Positions 1 through 7,323 are shown, numbered from the stretch's first letter. The stretch is 16,375 nucleotides of DNA from Patescibacteria group bacterium (GCA_023487965.1 JAMDBV010000008.1:1-16375); one strand, 5' to 3'. Numbers and translations: made by a program. Notes: generated from the letters alone by a model not told the origin.

Positions 1-1
1 C

Positions 2-1057
2 GATAAGCTCATCGCCAAAGGTCGCGATCGAGGCTTCGTCACGTATGATGAAATCCTCAAGGAATTTCCGAATATCGAAAACGATATCGTCGGCCTCGAC
101 GATCTGTATAGCAAATTTACAACCGCCGGTGTAGATGTCCTCGAAGGTGGTGGCCTGCTCGAAGTTGAAGACCTCAAGGAAAAAGAGAAGAAACAAAGTT
201 TCCACCTCGGGCGTTCTTCGGATACGGCTTACGATTCGATACAGATGTATCTGAAAGAGATCGGACAATATCCGCTGATCAACGCTTCCGAAGAAAAGGA
301 ATTGGCGAGGCGCATCGAAGCGGGTGATGAAGAGGCCAAAGGCCTTCTCGCAAAAGCAAACCTCCGTCTCGTTGTATCGATCGCCAAAAAATACGTCGGT
401 CGAAGCCCGGATCTCACCTTGCTCGACCTTATCCAGGAAGGCAACCTTGGCCTTTTCCGCGCCGTCGACAAGTTTGACTGGACCAAAGGTTACAAATTCT
501 CGACATATGCCACGTGGTGGATACGCCAAGCCATAACCCGCGCTCTCGCCGACCAATCGCGCACGATCCGTGTGCCGGTCCATATGGTAGAGACGATCGC
601 AAAATACAAACAAGTCGTTCGCCGTCTCATGCAGGAATTGGGCCGCGAACCATTGCCGGATGAGATCGCTACCGAAATGGGTATAGACGTCGACAAGATA
701 TATCAGATCGAAAAGATCGAGCAGGACGTGGTATCGCTCGAAAATCCGGTCGGCGACGATGATGACGGCAAATCAACGCTTCAAGATTTCATCGCGGACG
801 ACAAAATACCTTCGCCTGAGCAAGAATCGTCGCGACGCATTTTGCGCGATCAGGTAAATATGATCCTGAATGACCTGACGGAAAAAGAAAGGAAAATACT
901 GGAGATGCGCCATGGTCTTTTGGACGGTATCACGCATACTCTCGAAGAAGTCGGTCGCGAATTCGGAGTCACCCGCGAACGCATACGCCAGATCGAAGCC
1001 AAGGCGCATGAACGAATACGCATTCATGACAAAGCCAATCGCCTGCGCAATTATTAA
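2..1057 (+). CDS. rpoD: RNA polymerase primary sigma factor (RpoD/SigA), 5' partial
   Basis: This is the housekeeping sigma-70 factor, which directs core RNA polymerase to -10/-35 promoters. The reading frame is open from base 2, so the gene starts before the window; 351 residues are visible. An ATG at 245 exists, but it cuts off a clear region 1.1 ([18 protein letters not shown] and following, visible residues about 2-50), so it is not the true start. Region 1.2 begins near [12 protein letters not shown] (from visible residue 77). Region 2 has [20 protein letters not shown] and the -10 recognition segment [13 protein letters not shown]. Region 4.2 carries the helix-turn-helix ending in [13 protein letters not shown]. 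After that the usual LRKLRHPSRS-type tail is replaced by [17 protein letters not shown], which is unusual but still basic. A terminator-like hairpin follows. Identity is essentially certain from the sequence; being the primary rather than an alternative sigma rests on region 1.1 and the near-canonical region 2. Confidence 0.97.
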   Translation, partial: DKLIAKGRDRGFVTYDEILKEFPNIENDIVGLDDLYSKFTTAGVDVLEGGGLLEVEDLKEKEKKQSFHLGRSSDTAYDSIQMYLKEIGQYPLINASEEKELARRIEAGDEEAKGLLAKANLRLVVSIAKKYVGRSPDLTLLDLIQEGNLGLFRAVDKFDWTKGYKFSTYATWWIRQAITRALADQSRTIRVPVHMVETIAKYKQVVRRLMQELGREPLPDEIATEMGIDVDKIYQIEKIEQDVVSLENPVGDDDDGKSTLQDFIADDKIPSPEQESSRRILRDQVNMILNDLTEKERKILEMRHGLLDGITHTLEEVGREFGVTRERIRQIEAKAHERIRIHDKANRLRNY

Positions 1058-1082
1058 TCTCAATTGATTAGATCTATTTTTG

Positions 1083-1121
1083 ATAGAGCACGGTTTCGCG
1101 CTCGTGTCTCTATTGATTTTT
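1083..1121 (+). terminator. Probable rho-independent terminator after rpoD
   Basis: A 10-bp stem pairs ATAGAGCACG (1083-1092) with CGTG-T-CTCTAT (1103-1113), with one bulged T and a 10-base loop. Four bases later there is a run of five T (1117-1121). It lies 25 bases after the rpoD stop codon and before the next ATG, as expected for an intrinsic terminator. The T run is short and slightly offset, so the strength is uncertain. Confidence 0.5.
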
Positions 1122-1146
1122 CGAGTGTTAGTGAGAAAATCGAAAC

Positions 1147-1704
1147 ATGTCCAATGACCAGTCAATAAATACCCATGACCGAAATACAGAACTCATTGAT
1201 AAAATAAAGAGGATTGTATCTTGGCTATATGTCCAAATTGAACTGTCTCAAGCCTATTATCAATTAAATAGCGAGAAACACGGCTTGCCACAGGTAAGAA
1301 TGGGAGATATATACCATGCTCGTTTGGGTACAAACATTGGCTCAGAAATAGACAAGAACAGACCTGTTATGATATTTCAGGGGTGTGATCCATATATCGA
1401 TGAATCAAACATGGTGACACTTATTCCAATCTCTTCAAATCTAAAAGAGAGACCATACAGGATTTCATTTTCAGAAAACGATATCATCGACAACAAAGGC
1501 ATATCTGGCGGATCGATTGTGATTCAACAAATAAGGTCAGTTTCCAAGATCAGATTGACAGAATACAATGGGAGACTAAGCGATCAAAAAATCCGAGATG
1601 TTATAACACAAGTAAATAGCCTCCTCTATAAAGCACTTCCCCCTGCTTTGCGACAGGGGGGACATGCGACCAATGTCGGTCGCGAGATGCACTGTGTGCA
1701 ATAG
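1147..1704 (+). CDS. MazF/PemK-like protein, orphan toxin candidate
   Basis: The protein has 185 residues. Residues about 52-160 resemble the MazF/PemK (CcdB-fold) endoribonuclease family: MGDIYHARLGTNIGSE, then the conserved Arg-Pro in NRPVMIFQ (R72-P73), then QIRSVSKIRL, which matches the family's Q-R-(S/T)-x-x-K-x-R-L block. Family members are usually toxins that cut mRNA. The catalytic threonine of characterised MazF proteins seems to be replaced by serine (about S96, IPISSN), so activity may be altered. There is an extra N-terminal segment of about 50 residues, and the last 20 or so residues come from reading through a cluster of hairpins (1637-1700). No antitoxin gene is adjacent: rpoD lies upstream, and the helicase starts 11 bases after the stop. 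The gene is richer in A+T and uses AGA/AGG for most arginines, unlike rpoD, which suggests horizontal acquisition. The family call is fairly secure; toxicity is inference. Confidence 0.75.
   Translation: MSNDQSINTHDRNTELIDKIKRIVSWLYVQIELSQAYYQLNSEKHGLPQVRMGDIYHARLGTNIGSEIDKNRPVMIFQGCDPYIDESNMVTLIPISSNLKERPYRISFSENDIIDNKGISGGSIVIQQIRSVSKIRLTEYNGRLSDQKIRDVITQVNSLLYKALPPALRQGGHATNVGREMHCVQ
1637..1700 (+). repeat. Cluster of three consecutive hairpins at the 3' end of the MazF-like gene
   Basis: Three inverted repeats follow one another. The first pairs TTCCCCCTG (1637-1645) with CAGGGGGGA (1654-1662), a 9-bp stem with one T·G pair and an 8-base loop. The second pairs GCGACC (1666-1671) with GGTCGC (1678-1683). 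The third pairs TGCAC (1688-1692) with GTGCA (1696-1700). All three are inside the open reading frame, which stops at 1704, so they are translated if the frame is used. The block resembles REP/palindromic repeat elements more than a simple terminator, because no T run follows. It could still fold in the message and insulate the downstream helicase. Confidence 0.6.
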
Positions 1705-1715
1705 AATTATATGAT

Positions 1716-4688
1716 ATGAAAAGACAAAGTCAAGACACCACAAATACTTTTCGGACTTCATATGATTCATTGAATGACGCCCAAAGGTGCGCCGTTGATA
1801 CTATCGAGGGTCCGGTTGTCGTTATTGCCGGTCCGGGCACGGGCAAGACGACCGTGCTTACTTTGCGCATCGCAAACATTTTACAGAAGACTGATACACC
1901 ACCGGACGCCATCTTGGCTCTGACGTTTACAGAATCAGGCGCGCACAATATGCGGCGCAAGTTGACCGAGATTATCGGTGCCGCCGCCTATCGCGTAAAC
2001 ATTCATACATTCCACGGTTTCGCCGCCAGAATCATCGAGAAATATCCGGATTATTTTCCTAGAATTATCGGCTCCACGATCATAAATGAGATAGATCAGA
2101 CGCGTATCGTAGAGCAAGCTTTGAAATCCAAGAAGATAAAACTTCTTAGGCCGTACGGAGATCGCGGTTATTATGTGCGGCCGATCCTGAAAGAAATACA
2201 GAATCTCAAACGTGAGAATATATCACCCGAAGAGTTTGCGGACAGTATTGTATCGCCCGGCGCGATAGATGATGCCGCCAACCGCTCGATCAAAGCGTCT
2301 CACGAGAAACAGACAAAGCAATACGAAAAAAACACGGAATTGGCGATGGTCTACGCATATTATGAACGGGCCATGGCCGAAGGCAGATTTTATGATTTCG
2401 ACGACATGTTGCTCGAAATCATTCGAGCCATGCGCGGGTATGATGACTTCAAACTGATGCTGCAGGAAGAATATCAGTATATTTTGGCCGATGAGCATCA
2501 GGACGCCAACGCCGCGCAGAATCGCATTCTCGAATTGTTATCTGATTTCCACGAATCACCAAATCTTTTTATTGTCGGCGATGATAAACAAGCCATATAT
2601 CGTTTCCAAGGCGCATCGCTTGACAACTTTATGTATTTCAAGGATAAATACAAAACCGCAACCGTCATAGACTTGGAGCATAATTACCGCTCGCATCAGG
2701 GCATACTCGACGCCTCGCACAGTATAATTGTAAACAATCCGACCATTCCTGGTCACGATGCGAAGCCGTTACGCTCATTGCAGATAGGATCTATGCCCAT
2801 ATCCATAGATGTATGTGAAGATCGCGATACGGAAATCGGCCATATAGCCGACAGTATCGCCGATGAAATCGCAAATGGTAAAGATCCGCAAGGGATCGCT
2901 GTACTGTATCGCGACAATAAGCATGCTGAGCCCATATCCAGGGCATTCAAGGATCGAGGTGTCGAATACCATATCGAATCGGATCACGATATTCTCGGTG
3001 AAAGTGACATTGTCGGACTTGTAACACTGTTGCGATCCATAAACAATCCGTCTACCGATGATGAATTGGCTTTGGCGATGTTTTTGCCTGTATTCGGTAA
3101 CGATCCGGGTGAAGTCGCCGAGGCATCCAAACGGGCGAGACGAGAAGGTGCGCCCATATACAAAGTATTAAAAAACTTTCCGAAACTCCGTGATTCGTAT
3201 GCACGGATAAGCAAGTGGAATACTGAAGCTCAGACGATGCCTTTCCTGCAATTTCTGCACAAGATCATAGAGGAAGCGGAAATAATAAAAATGATCATTG
3301 AAGGTGATATGTCGGCGGAACGCCTCCACGATATGAGAACTTTCATCGATTATGCCGAAGGACTTTCGAAAACGCGGCATACTTATTATCTGCGCAATTT
3401 CATCGAGCATATCGATATCGCAGGTGAACATGGCATATCGACTAAACGCGCCTCACATGACAATCGTGGTGTCAGGATGATGACCGCACACAGGGCCAAA
3501 GGTCTAGAATTTGACAGTGTGTATATCGTACACGCCAATGATGGCATCTGGGGTAATCGCAGTGGACGCAATTATTTCCACATACCATCGATCGAACACA
3601 TGCGCAATGTGGGACGTATCGAAGACGAACGCCGGCTGTTCTATGTCGCGATGACAAGAGCCCGCGAGCGGGTGTGTATAAGTTATGCGCTCGGTGACGG
3701 AGAGAGCGATATGGTACCGAGCCAATTCATCGAAGAAATCAGACGCGATCTCATCGAGGTAAAGCAGATACGCCGTGACACGGAATCATTGATCTCGATA
3801 TATCTCGGCGGTGAAGACGAAGAGTTTCGTGACGATACGTCCGTTTTGGATCGGGAATTCGTCAGAACGGCTTTCCTCGCACAACCTCTATCTGTGACGC
3901 ATATCAACAATTACATATCATGTCCTTGGAAATACTTTTTCACAAATCTGATACGTATTCCCGAAGCCAAAGATAAACACCAGATGTACGGCACGGCGAT
4001 CCACGCAACACTCAAGACATTTTTTGACACTTATCGTGATGGCAGAGAAATGACAAAAAAGCAATTGTTGGATGTGTTGCGCCACAATATGTCGCTGGAA
4101 GCGTTTGCCCACGATGAGCTTGCCGAGACGATAGAGAAGGGTCGTCGTGCCCTGGGCGGGTATTATGACGCGTACAAAGGGTCTTGGACGCGCAACTTTG
4201 TCACGGAGTATGCGATACGGGGCATTGCCATGGAAATACCTGACGCGAACGGCGATTCTGATCGGACATTATTGCAACTCACCGGCAAACTCGATCGCAT
4301 GGTATTCCTGGACGAAACGAATATCTCGGTCATCGATTACAAGACCGGAAAGCCAAAGTCCAAGAATGAAATAATGGGTAAGACCAAGAATTCCGACGGT
4401 AACTATTGGAGGCAATTGGTATTTTACAAATATATCCTCTCACTCGATCGCCCGGAGTCGTATATGCAAAACGGCGAAATTGACTTTATCGAGCCCAATG
4501 AATCGGGTAAATACAAGAATGAGATATTCGAGATAAAAGAGGGCGATGTTGAGGCGTTAAAAAAGCAGATCGTCGCTATGGCTTCGGAGATTCTCGGCAT
4601 GAAATTCATCGGCAAGAGGTTGTGCGAGGGGAAATGCAAATATTGCGCGATGGGCGAATCATTGGCGATAGGAAAAAGAAGAAAGTAG
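1716..4688 (+). CDS. UvrD/PcrA-type superfamily 1 helicase fused to a RecB/AddB-like nuclease
   Basis: This 990-residue protein probably processes DNA ends for recombination and repair. The helicase part has a Q motif (Q23), Walker A GPGTGKTT (39-46), Walker B DEHQD (259-263, where DEFQD is commoner), motif III VGDDKQAIYRFQGA (D289-D290), motif IV NYRSH, motif V MTAHRAKGLEF (589-599) and motif VI YVAMTRARER (M646 onward). The C-terminal third is a PD-(D/E)xK nuclease of the RecB/AddB type: GTAIHA (H763), LDR (D860) and VIDYKTGK (D874, K876). Four cysteines, C736 (SCPWKYF) and C970/C974/C977 (CEGKCKYC), flank the nuclease as in the iron-sulfur nucleases of AddB and AdnAB-type enzymes. The start is 19 residues before the Q motif; no ribosome binding site is visible. 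A TAGAAT at 1702-1707 could be a weak -10. It may be co-transcribed with the MazF-like gene. Domain calls are secure; pairing with another subunit is unknown. Confidence 0.93.
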   Translation: MKRQSQDTTNTFRTSYDSLNDAQRCAVDTIEGPVVVIAGPGTGKTTVLTLRIANILQKTDTPPDAILALTFTESGAHNMRRKLTEIIGAAAYRVNIHTFHGFAARIIEKYPDYFPRIIGSTIINEIDQTRIVEQALKSKKIKLLRPYGDRGYYVRPILKEIQNLKRENISPEEFADSIVSPGAIDDAANRSIKASHEKQTKQYEKNTELAMVYAYYERAMAEGRFYDFDDMLLEIIRAMRGYDDFKLMLQEEYQYILADEHQDANAAQNRILELLSDFHESPNLFIVGDDKQAIYRFQGASLDNFMYFKDKYKTATVIDLEHNYRSHQGILDASHSIIVNNPTIPGHDAKPLRSLQIGSMPISIDVCEDRDTEIGHIADSIADEIANGKDPQGIAVLYRDNKHAEPISRAFKDRGVEYHIESDHDILGESDIVGLVTLLRSINNPSTDDELALAMFLPVFGNDPGEVAEASKRARREGAPIYKVLKNFPKLRDSYARISKWNTEAQTMPFLQFLHKIIEEAEIIKMIIEGDMSAERLHDMRTFIDYAEGLSKTRHTYYLRNFIEHIDIAGEHGISTKRASHDNRGVRMMTAHRAKGLEFDSVYIVHANDGIWGNRSGRNYFHIPSIEHMRNVGRIEDERRLFYVAMTRARERVCISYALGDGESDMVPSQFIEEIRRDLIEVKQIRRDTESLISIYLGGEDEEFRDDTSVLDREFVRTAFLAQPLSVTHINNYISCPWKYFFTNLIRIPEAKDKHQMYGTAIHATLKTFFDTYRDGREMTKKQLLDVLRHNMSLEAFAHDELAETIEKGRRALGGYYDAYKGSWTRNFVTEYAIRGIAMEIPDANGDSDRTLLQLTGKLDRMVFLDETNISVIDYKTGKPKSKNEIMGKTKNSDGNYWRQLVFYKYILSLDRPESYMQNGEIDFIEPNESGKYKNEIFEIKEGDVEALKKQIVAMASEILGMKFIGKRLCEGKCKYCAMGESLAIGKRRK

Positions 4689-4747
4689 TCAAATGTCAAT
4701 TTGTCTGTGTTGATCCGGTTCGACCCGTCCAAGGATCGTTAATGTCG

Positions 4748-4776
4748 TTGACTTCTTCTCAATATCTTGGTAACCT
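4748..4776 (+). promoter_or_regulatory. Promoter of rpsB
   Basis: The -35 box is TTGACT (4748-4753), followed by a 17-base spacer and TAACCT (4771-4776), preceded by TGG to give an extended -10. The ATG of rpsB is at 4785, only eight bases after the -10, so the transcript would be leaderless or nearly so. The -10 is a partial match; the spacing and -35 are good. Confidence 0.55.
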
Positions 4777-4784
4777 TGTGAAAT

Positions 4785-5468
4785 ATGAAAAATGAAGCAA
4801 AAACAGCCATAGATGCGATGTTTTCCGCCGGATCGCATTTTGGCCTTGGCCGATCGAGGCGCCATCCTACGGTTGCCAAATACATTTTTGGCACCAAAAA
4901 TCGCACCGATATATTCGATCTCGAGAAGACCGATGAATTGCTCGGCAAGGCCAAGGAATTCATGAATAAGCTTGGTAAAGAAGGCAAGACGGTTCTGATC
5001 GTCGGTGGCAAGAAAGAAGCATGTCAGGCGGTCAAGACAACAGCCCAGAATCTAAACATGCCTTACGTCGACGGACGTTGGATCGGTGGCAGTCTGACCA
5101 ATTTTGGGAATATCAGGAAGCGCATTGAACGCTATGAAAGTCTGGTTAGTGACAAAGAGAAGGGTGAATTGGCCAAGTACACCAAGCGCGAACGCATGTT
5201 GCTCGACAAGGAGATTGCCAAACTCGAAAAAATGTTTCTCGGCATTGTACCGATGAAGAAATTGCCGGACGCTCTGGTTGTTATCGACCCGAAATACGAA
5301 GATATCGCTATTCGAGAGGCGGACAATATCGGTATTCCTGTCGTCGCTCTTGCCAATTCCGACTGCGATATATCCAAGGTCAAATATCCGATTGTCGGCA
5401 ACGATGCTACGAAATCGAGCATTTCCTATTTCCTTGGTGAGCTTGCAAACGCTTTCTCGGCCAAATAG
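4785..5468 (+). CDS. rpsB: 30S ribosomal protein S2
   Basis: S2 binds late to the 30S subunit near the head-body junction and helps recruit S1. The 227-residue length is typical. Diagnostic blocks are the N-terminal GSHFGLGRSRRHPTVAKYIFG, the central PYVDGRWIGGSLTNFGNI (normally xRWLGGxLTNxxTI), the coiled region with KEIAKLEKMFLGI, LPDALVVIDPKYEDIAIREA, and the end block IPVVALANSDCDISKVKYPIVGNDA. The usual 'HE'-type N-terminal motif reads HFG here. The ATG at 4785 fits the family N-terminus. There is no Shine-Dalgarno sequence, and a promoter ends eight bases upstream. rpsB-tsf is the usual bacterial order, but here 175 bases and a second promoter separate them. Confidence 0.98.
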   Translation: MKNEAKTAIDAMFSAGSHFGLGRSRRHPTVAKYIFGTKNRTDIFDLEKTDELLGKAKEFMNKLGKEGKTVLIVGGKKEACQAVKTTAQNLNMPYVDGRWIGGSLTNFGNIRKRIERYESLVSDKEKGELAKYTKRERMLLDKEIAKLEKMFLGIVPMKKLPDALVVIDPKYEDIAIREADNIGIPVVALANSDCDISKVKYPIVGNDATKSSISYFLGELANAFSAK

Positions 5469-5485
5469 GCAGGATTGACCGTTTT

Positions 5486-5494
5486 TGATACAAT
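5486..5494 (+). promoter_or_regulatory. Extended -10 promoter upstream of tsf
   Basis: TGATACAAT at 5486-5494 is an extended -10 (TGn plus TACAAT), the same nonamer found upstream of the DoxX-like gene and the receiver gene in this window. No -35 is visible at the correct distance; a TTGACC at 5475 is too close. The predicted start of transcription is near 5501. Confidence 0.5.
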
Positions 5495-5643
5495 ATCTAT
5501 GCATGATAAGCCCATTCGTTTTGTTGCGAATAAAAAGAGCAAACGGCAAATATCCGGTTCAATCGGAGTTGCCACTCCTCAAGGGGCTCGAAGGCGATCA
5601 GACAATTAAAAACAAAATATCCAATAACCAAAAACAATCAAAT
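5495..5643 (+). other. Leader/spacer between rpsB and tsf
   Basis: This stretch follows the extended -10. It has two small overlapping stems: TCCG/CGGA (5553-5567) and GGAGT/ACTCC (5565-5578). They share bases, so they exclude each other. An A-rich tail runs up to the tsf ATG. It also holds a 36-codon reading frame (5499-5609), and the tsf frame stays open back to 5485, so an N-terminally extended EF-Ts from ATG 5503 is possible but looks unlike the family. The length makes it a candidate regulatory leader; nothing in it matches a known riboswitch that I recognise. Confidence 0.35.
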
Positions 5644-6231
5644 ATGATTACAACAGAACAGATCAAAGAGCTCCGCGACCAGACCGGCGTATCGGTCATG
5701 CAATGCAAAAAAGCGCTCGAAGAAGCCGGTGGCAGTATGGAAAAGGCGCTGGTACTTTTGCGCAAGAAGAGCGGTGAAATATCCGCCAAAAAGGGTGATC
5801 GCAAGTTCGGCTCCGGAACCATTCAGGCATACATACATGCCAATGGCAGTGTCGGTGCCATGGTTGAAGTCAATTGCGAAACCGACTTCGTCGCCAACAA
5901 TGAGGAGTTCAAGACAATGGCGCGAGAAATCGCCATGCACGTGGCTGCTTCCAATCCAAAGTTTTTGTCCAAGAATGATATAACCGAGGAAGACAAAAAG
6001 ACCGCCGCCGCGGCTTTTGAGGCGGAAGTCAAGGGCAAACCGGAGGCGATGAAGGCCAAAATCCTGGAAGGCAAACTCAATGCGTATTTTGCCGACATGG
6101 TATTGCTCGATCAGCCGTTTATCAAGAACCCGGATATGAAGATACAGGCGTTGGTGGACGGAGCTGTTCAGAAATTTGGGGAGAAGATCGCGGTTGCGCG
6201 CTTTACGCGCTTCAAGGTTTTGGGTAATTAA
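5644..6231 (+). CDS. tsf: Elongation factor Ts
   Basis: EF-Ts exchanges GDP for GTP on EF-Tu in the cytoplasm. The 195-residue form from ATG 5644 begins MITTEQIKELRDQTGVSVM, which is the family N-terminus (UBA-like domain, with CKKALEEAGG and the AxxxLR-type helix). The core has GSVGAMVEVNCETDFVANN, including the TDFV motif that contacts EF-Tu's nucleotide-binding domain, then FKTMAREIAMHVAASNP and the LLDQPFIKNPDMKI block, and it ends with an ARFTRFKVLGN tail. It is much shorter than the E. coli protein (283 residues), because one half of the duplicated core/coiled-coil region is missing, as in many short bacterial EF-Ts. The open frame upstream to 5485 is not used as the start, since family homology begins at 5644. 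The next gene starts one base after the stop. Confidence 0.96.
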   Translation: MITTEQIKELRDQTGVSVMQCKKALEEAGGSMEKALVLLRKKSGEISAKKGDRKFGSGTIQAYIHANGSVGAMVEVNCETDFVANNEEFKTMAREIAMHVAASNPKFLSKNDITEEDKKTAAAAFEAEVKGKPEAMKAKILEGKLNAYFADMVLLDQPFIKNPDMKIQALVDGAVQKFGEKIAVARFTRFKVLGN

Positions 6232-6232
6232 A

Positions 6233-6607
6233 ATGTATACCTATATATCCATATTTTACGCTTCGATCCTGTCAATGGCATTGATGCTTTATCTCAAGGC
6301 ATTGGAAGTCAAAACAGGTCGCGTGTCGATTGTCTCTAGGATGGGTCGCGGTACGGATCATATATTTACGGCAATACACGCGAAAATACAAAGGATGATC
6401 TCATACATCAACCGCAAGACTTTTGTCGCTCTCCTTCAATGGATCGCGTATCATGTCCTGTTGCGTATCCGCAAGGTATATGTTGAGTTGAAGCACAGGG
6501 CATTGCAAAATCCGCATGGTAAAAGGTTGATAGATGCGGTTCGGGGCCGCGCAGACATAAGAAGGCATGGTGCCTCGTTTTATCTGCGCAGGATAAGTGA
6601 GAATTGA
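6233..6607 (+). CDS. Small membrane-anchored hypothetical protein
   Basis: The protein has 124 residues from ATG 6233, one base after the tsf stop, so it is probably translated by coupling to tsf. The frame is open upstream to 6176, but that would overlap tsf and has no support. Residues about 3-20 (ISIFYASILSMALMLYL) form one hydrophobic segment. The remainder is strongly basic, with many Arg, Lys and His, and is predicted to be helical, so it would sit on the cytoplasmic side if the positive-inside rule holds. I do not recognise a family. The arrangement of one N-terminal membrane helix plus a basic tail next to translation genes could suit a ribosome or RNA tether, but that is only speculation. 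Confidence 0.7.
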   Translation: MYTYISIFYASILSMALMLYLKALEVKTGRVSIVSRMGRGTDHIFTAIHAKIQRMISYINRKTFVALLQWIAYHVLLRIRKVYVELKHRALQNPHGKRLIDAVRGRADIRRHGASFYLRRISEN

Positions 6608-6667
6608 TCTATTACTTATCATTGTCTCATCGCTTCCCACATCACGCCTTTTCTGTTACAGTATCCT

Positions 6668-6676
6668 TGCTACCAT
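6668..6676 (+). promoter_or_regulatory. Possible extended -10 for the tRNA gene
   Basis: TGCTACCAT at 6668-6676 fits the TGnTAnnAT pattern and lies 23 bases before the tRNA 5' end. The match to TATAAT is four of six and no -35 is evident. Between it and the tRNA is a tandem pair of CCAGTAA (6679-6692). Confidence 0.3.
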
Positions 6677-6699
6677 TACCAGTAACCAGTAACTAGTTC

Positions 6700-6775
6700 G
6701 CCACCTTAGCTCAGTTGGTAGAGCAACGCTTTTGTAAAGCGAAGGTCCCCAGTTCAAGCCTGGGAGGTGGCTCCA
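6700..6775 (+). tRNA. tRNA-Thr (anticodon UGU)
   Basis: A full cloverleaf of 76 bases can be drawn. The acceptor pairs GCCACCT with AGGTGGC, then discriminator T and an encoded CCA. The D arm is GCTC/GAGC with an AGTTGGTA loop. The anticodon loop is TTTGTAA with anticodon TGT, reading ACA (Thr). The T arm is CCCAG/CTGGG with loop TTCAAGC. The outermost anticodon-stem pair (27-43) is an A·A mismatch; the other four pairs are intact. CCA is encoded in the gene. Confidence 0.97.
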
Positions 6776-6818
6776 AATATTGACGTCCTCATTCCGGACT
6801 TACGTGTCGATATTTCTC

Positions 6819-6827
6819 TGGTATAAT
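6819..6827 (+). promoter_or_regulatory. Extended -10 promoter of the 6857 gene
   Basis: TGGTATAAT at 6819-6827 is a perfect extended -10 (TGn plus TATAAT). No convincing -35 is present at 16-18 bases. The predicted transcript starts near 6834, within an inverted repeat ATTAGT/ACTAAT (6834-6848) just before the ATG at 6857. Confidence 0.65.
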
Positions 6828-6856
6828 AAGGACATTAGTATAACTAATACAGTTTT

Positions 6857-7294
6857 ATGAATTCAAACAACAGAGGTGGGGCAGTATTGTGGATAGTCGT
6901 AGTTGTCGCCGTTATTGTCGCGGCAATGTACTTTACGAAAGGATTTACGTTCAACAGTAAGCCGAACCCAAATGAAATAACCGATCAGTTGCGCGTCTTC
7001 CTGTCGGACCGATACGACAATTGTACCAATGCAAGTGTGACTGATCTGGAAAATATAAATGTCGGCCCATATAACAAAGATACATATGGCGGTTTTCCGG
7101 TATATGCCACATACAAAGTCACATGCGCTTCGGGCAATTCCAATTCCAGTACATCGCCGACTGTGGCAGTGGCTGTCGCAAAAAGAGATATATTCGGTCG
7201 ACACTTGCTTTTTGTGCCAAAATTCGTCAATGACATCCAAAATCAGGTCAACGACATGGCGGCGCAATATTGGAAAGATCATCCGATAAAATAG
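6857..7294 (+). CDS. Hypothetical exported, membrane-anchored protein
   Basis: The protein has 145 residues and no family that I recognise. The N-terminus is short and polar with one Arg (MNSNNRGG), followed by a hydrophobic stretch at about 9-24 (AVLWIVVVVAVIVAAM). This is typical of a signal anchor with no clear cleavage site. The rest is a soluble domain with alternating beta-like and helical segments and two cysteines, C56 and C90, which could form a disulfide outside the membrane. A Gly/Ser/Asn/Thr-rich turn (SGNSNSSTSP) follows C90. It has its own extended -10 promoter and a terminator hairpin after it, so it is probably transcribed alone. A pilin-like role is possible but the N-terminus lacks a prepilin cleavage motif. 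Confidence 0.8.
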   Translation: MNSNNRGGAVLWIVVVVAVIVAAMYFTKGFTFNSKPNPNEITDQLRVFLSDRYDNCTNASVTDLENINVGPYNKDTYGGFPVYATYKVTCASGNSNSSTSPTVAVAVAKRDIFGRHLLFVPKFVNDIQNQVNDMAAQYWKDHPIK

Positions 7295-7323
7295 CAATTT
7301 CCAGAATTGATTCGCGTTGTGGT

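Noticed and set aside
245-1057. rpoD starting at ATG 245
   Set aside because: The frame is open back to base 2 and encodes a recognisable region 1.1, so the gene is truncated by the window edge.
4712-4737. GATCC/GGATC stem with a GGTTCGACC core after the helicase gene, looking like a terminator or tRNA T arm
   Set aside because: There is no T run for a terminator, and no acceptor or D arm can be placed around it for a tRNA.
5052-5549. Long minus-strand frame opposite rpsB
   Set aside because: It is a shadow of rpsB with no promoter or family resemblance. The same holds for other antisense frames, for example 773-1165, 7473-7982 and 11651-12154.
5499-5609. 36-codon basic small gene between rpsB and tsf
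   Set aside because: Its ATG is only five bases after the -10, at or before the predicted transcription start, and it resembles no known small ribosomal protein. Not supported enough to annotate.
5485-5643. EF-Ts with its start at ATG 5485
   Set aside because: The family N-terminus begins at 5644, and ATG 5485 lies before or within the extended -10. The shorter extension from 5503 is kept as a finding only.
6176-6232. Longer form of the small membrane protein, starting inside tsf
   Set aside because: The extra residues overlap the end of tsf and are basic with no hydrophobic part; ATG 6233 directly after the tsf stop is a better start.
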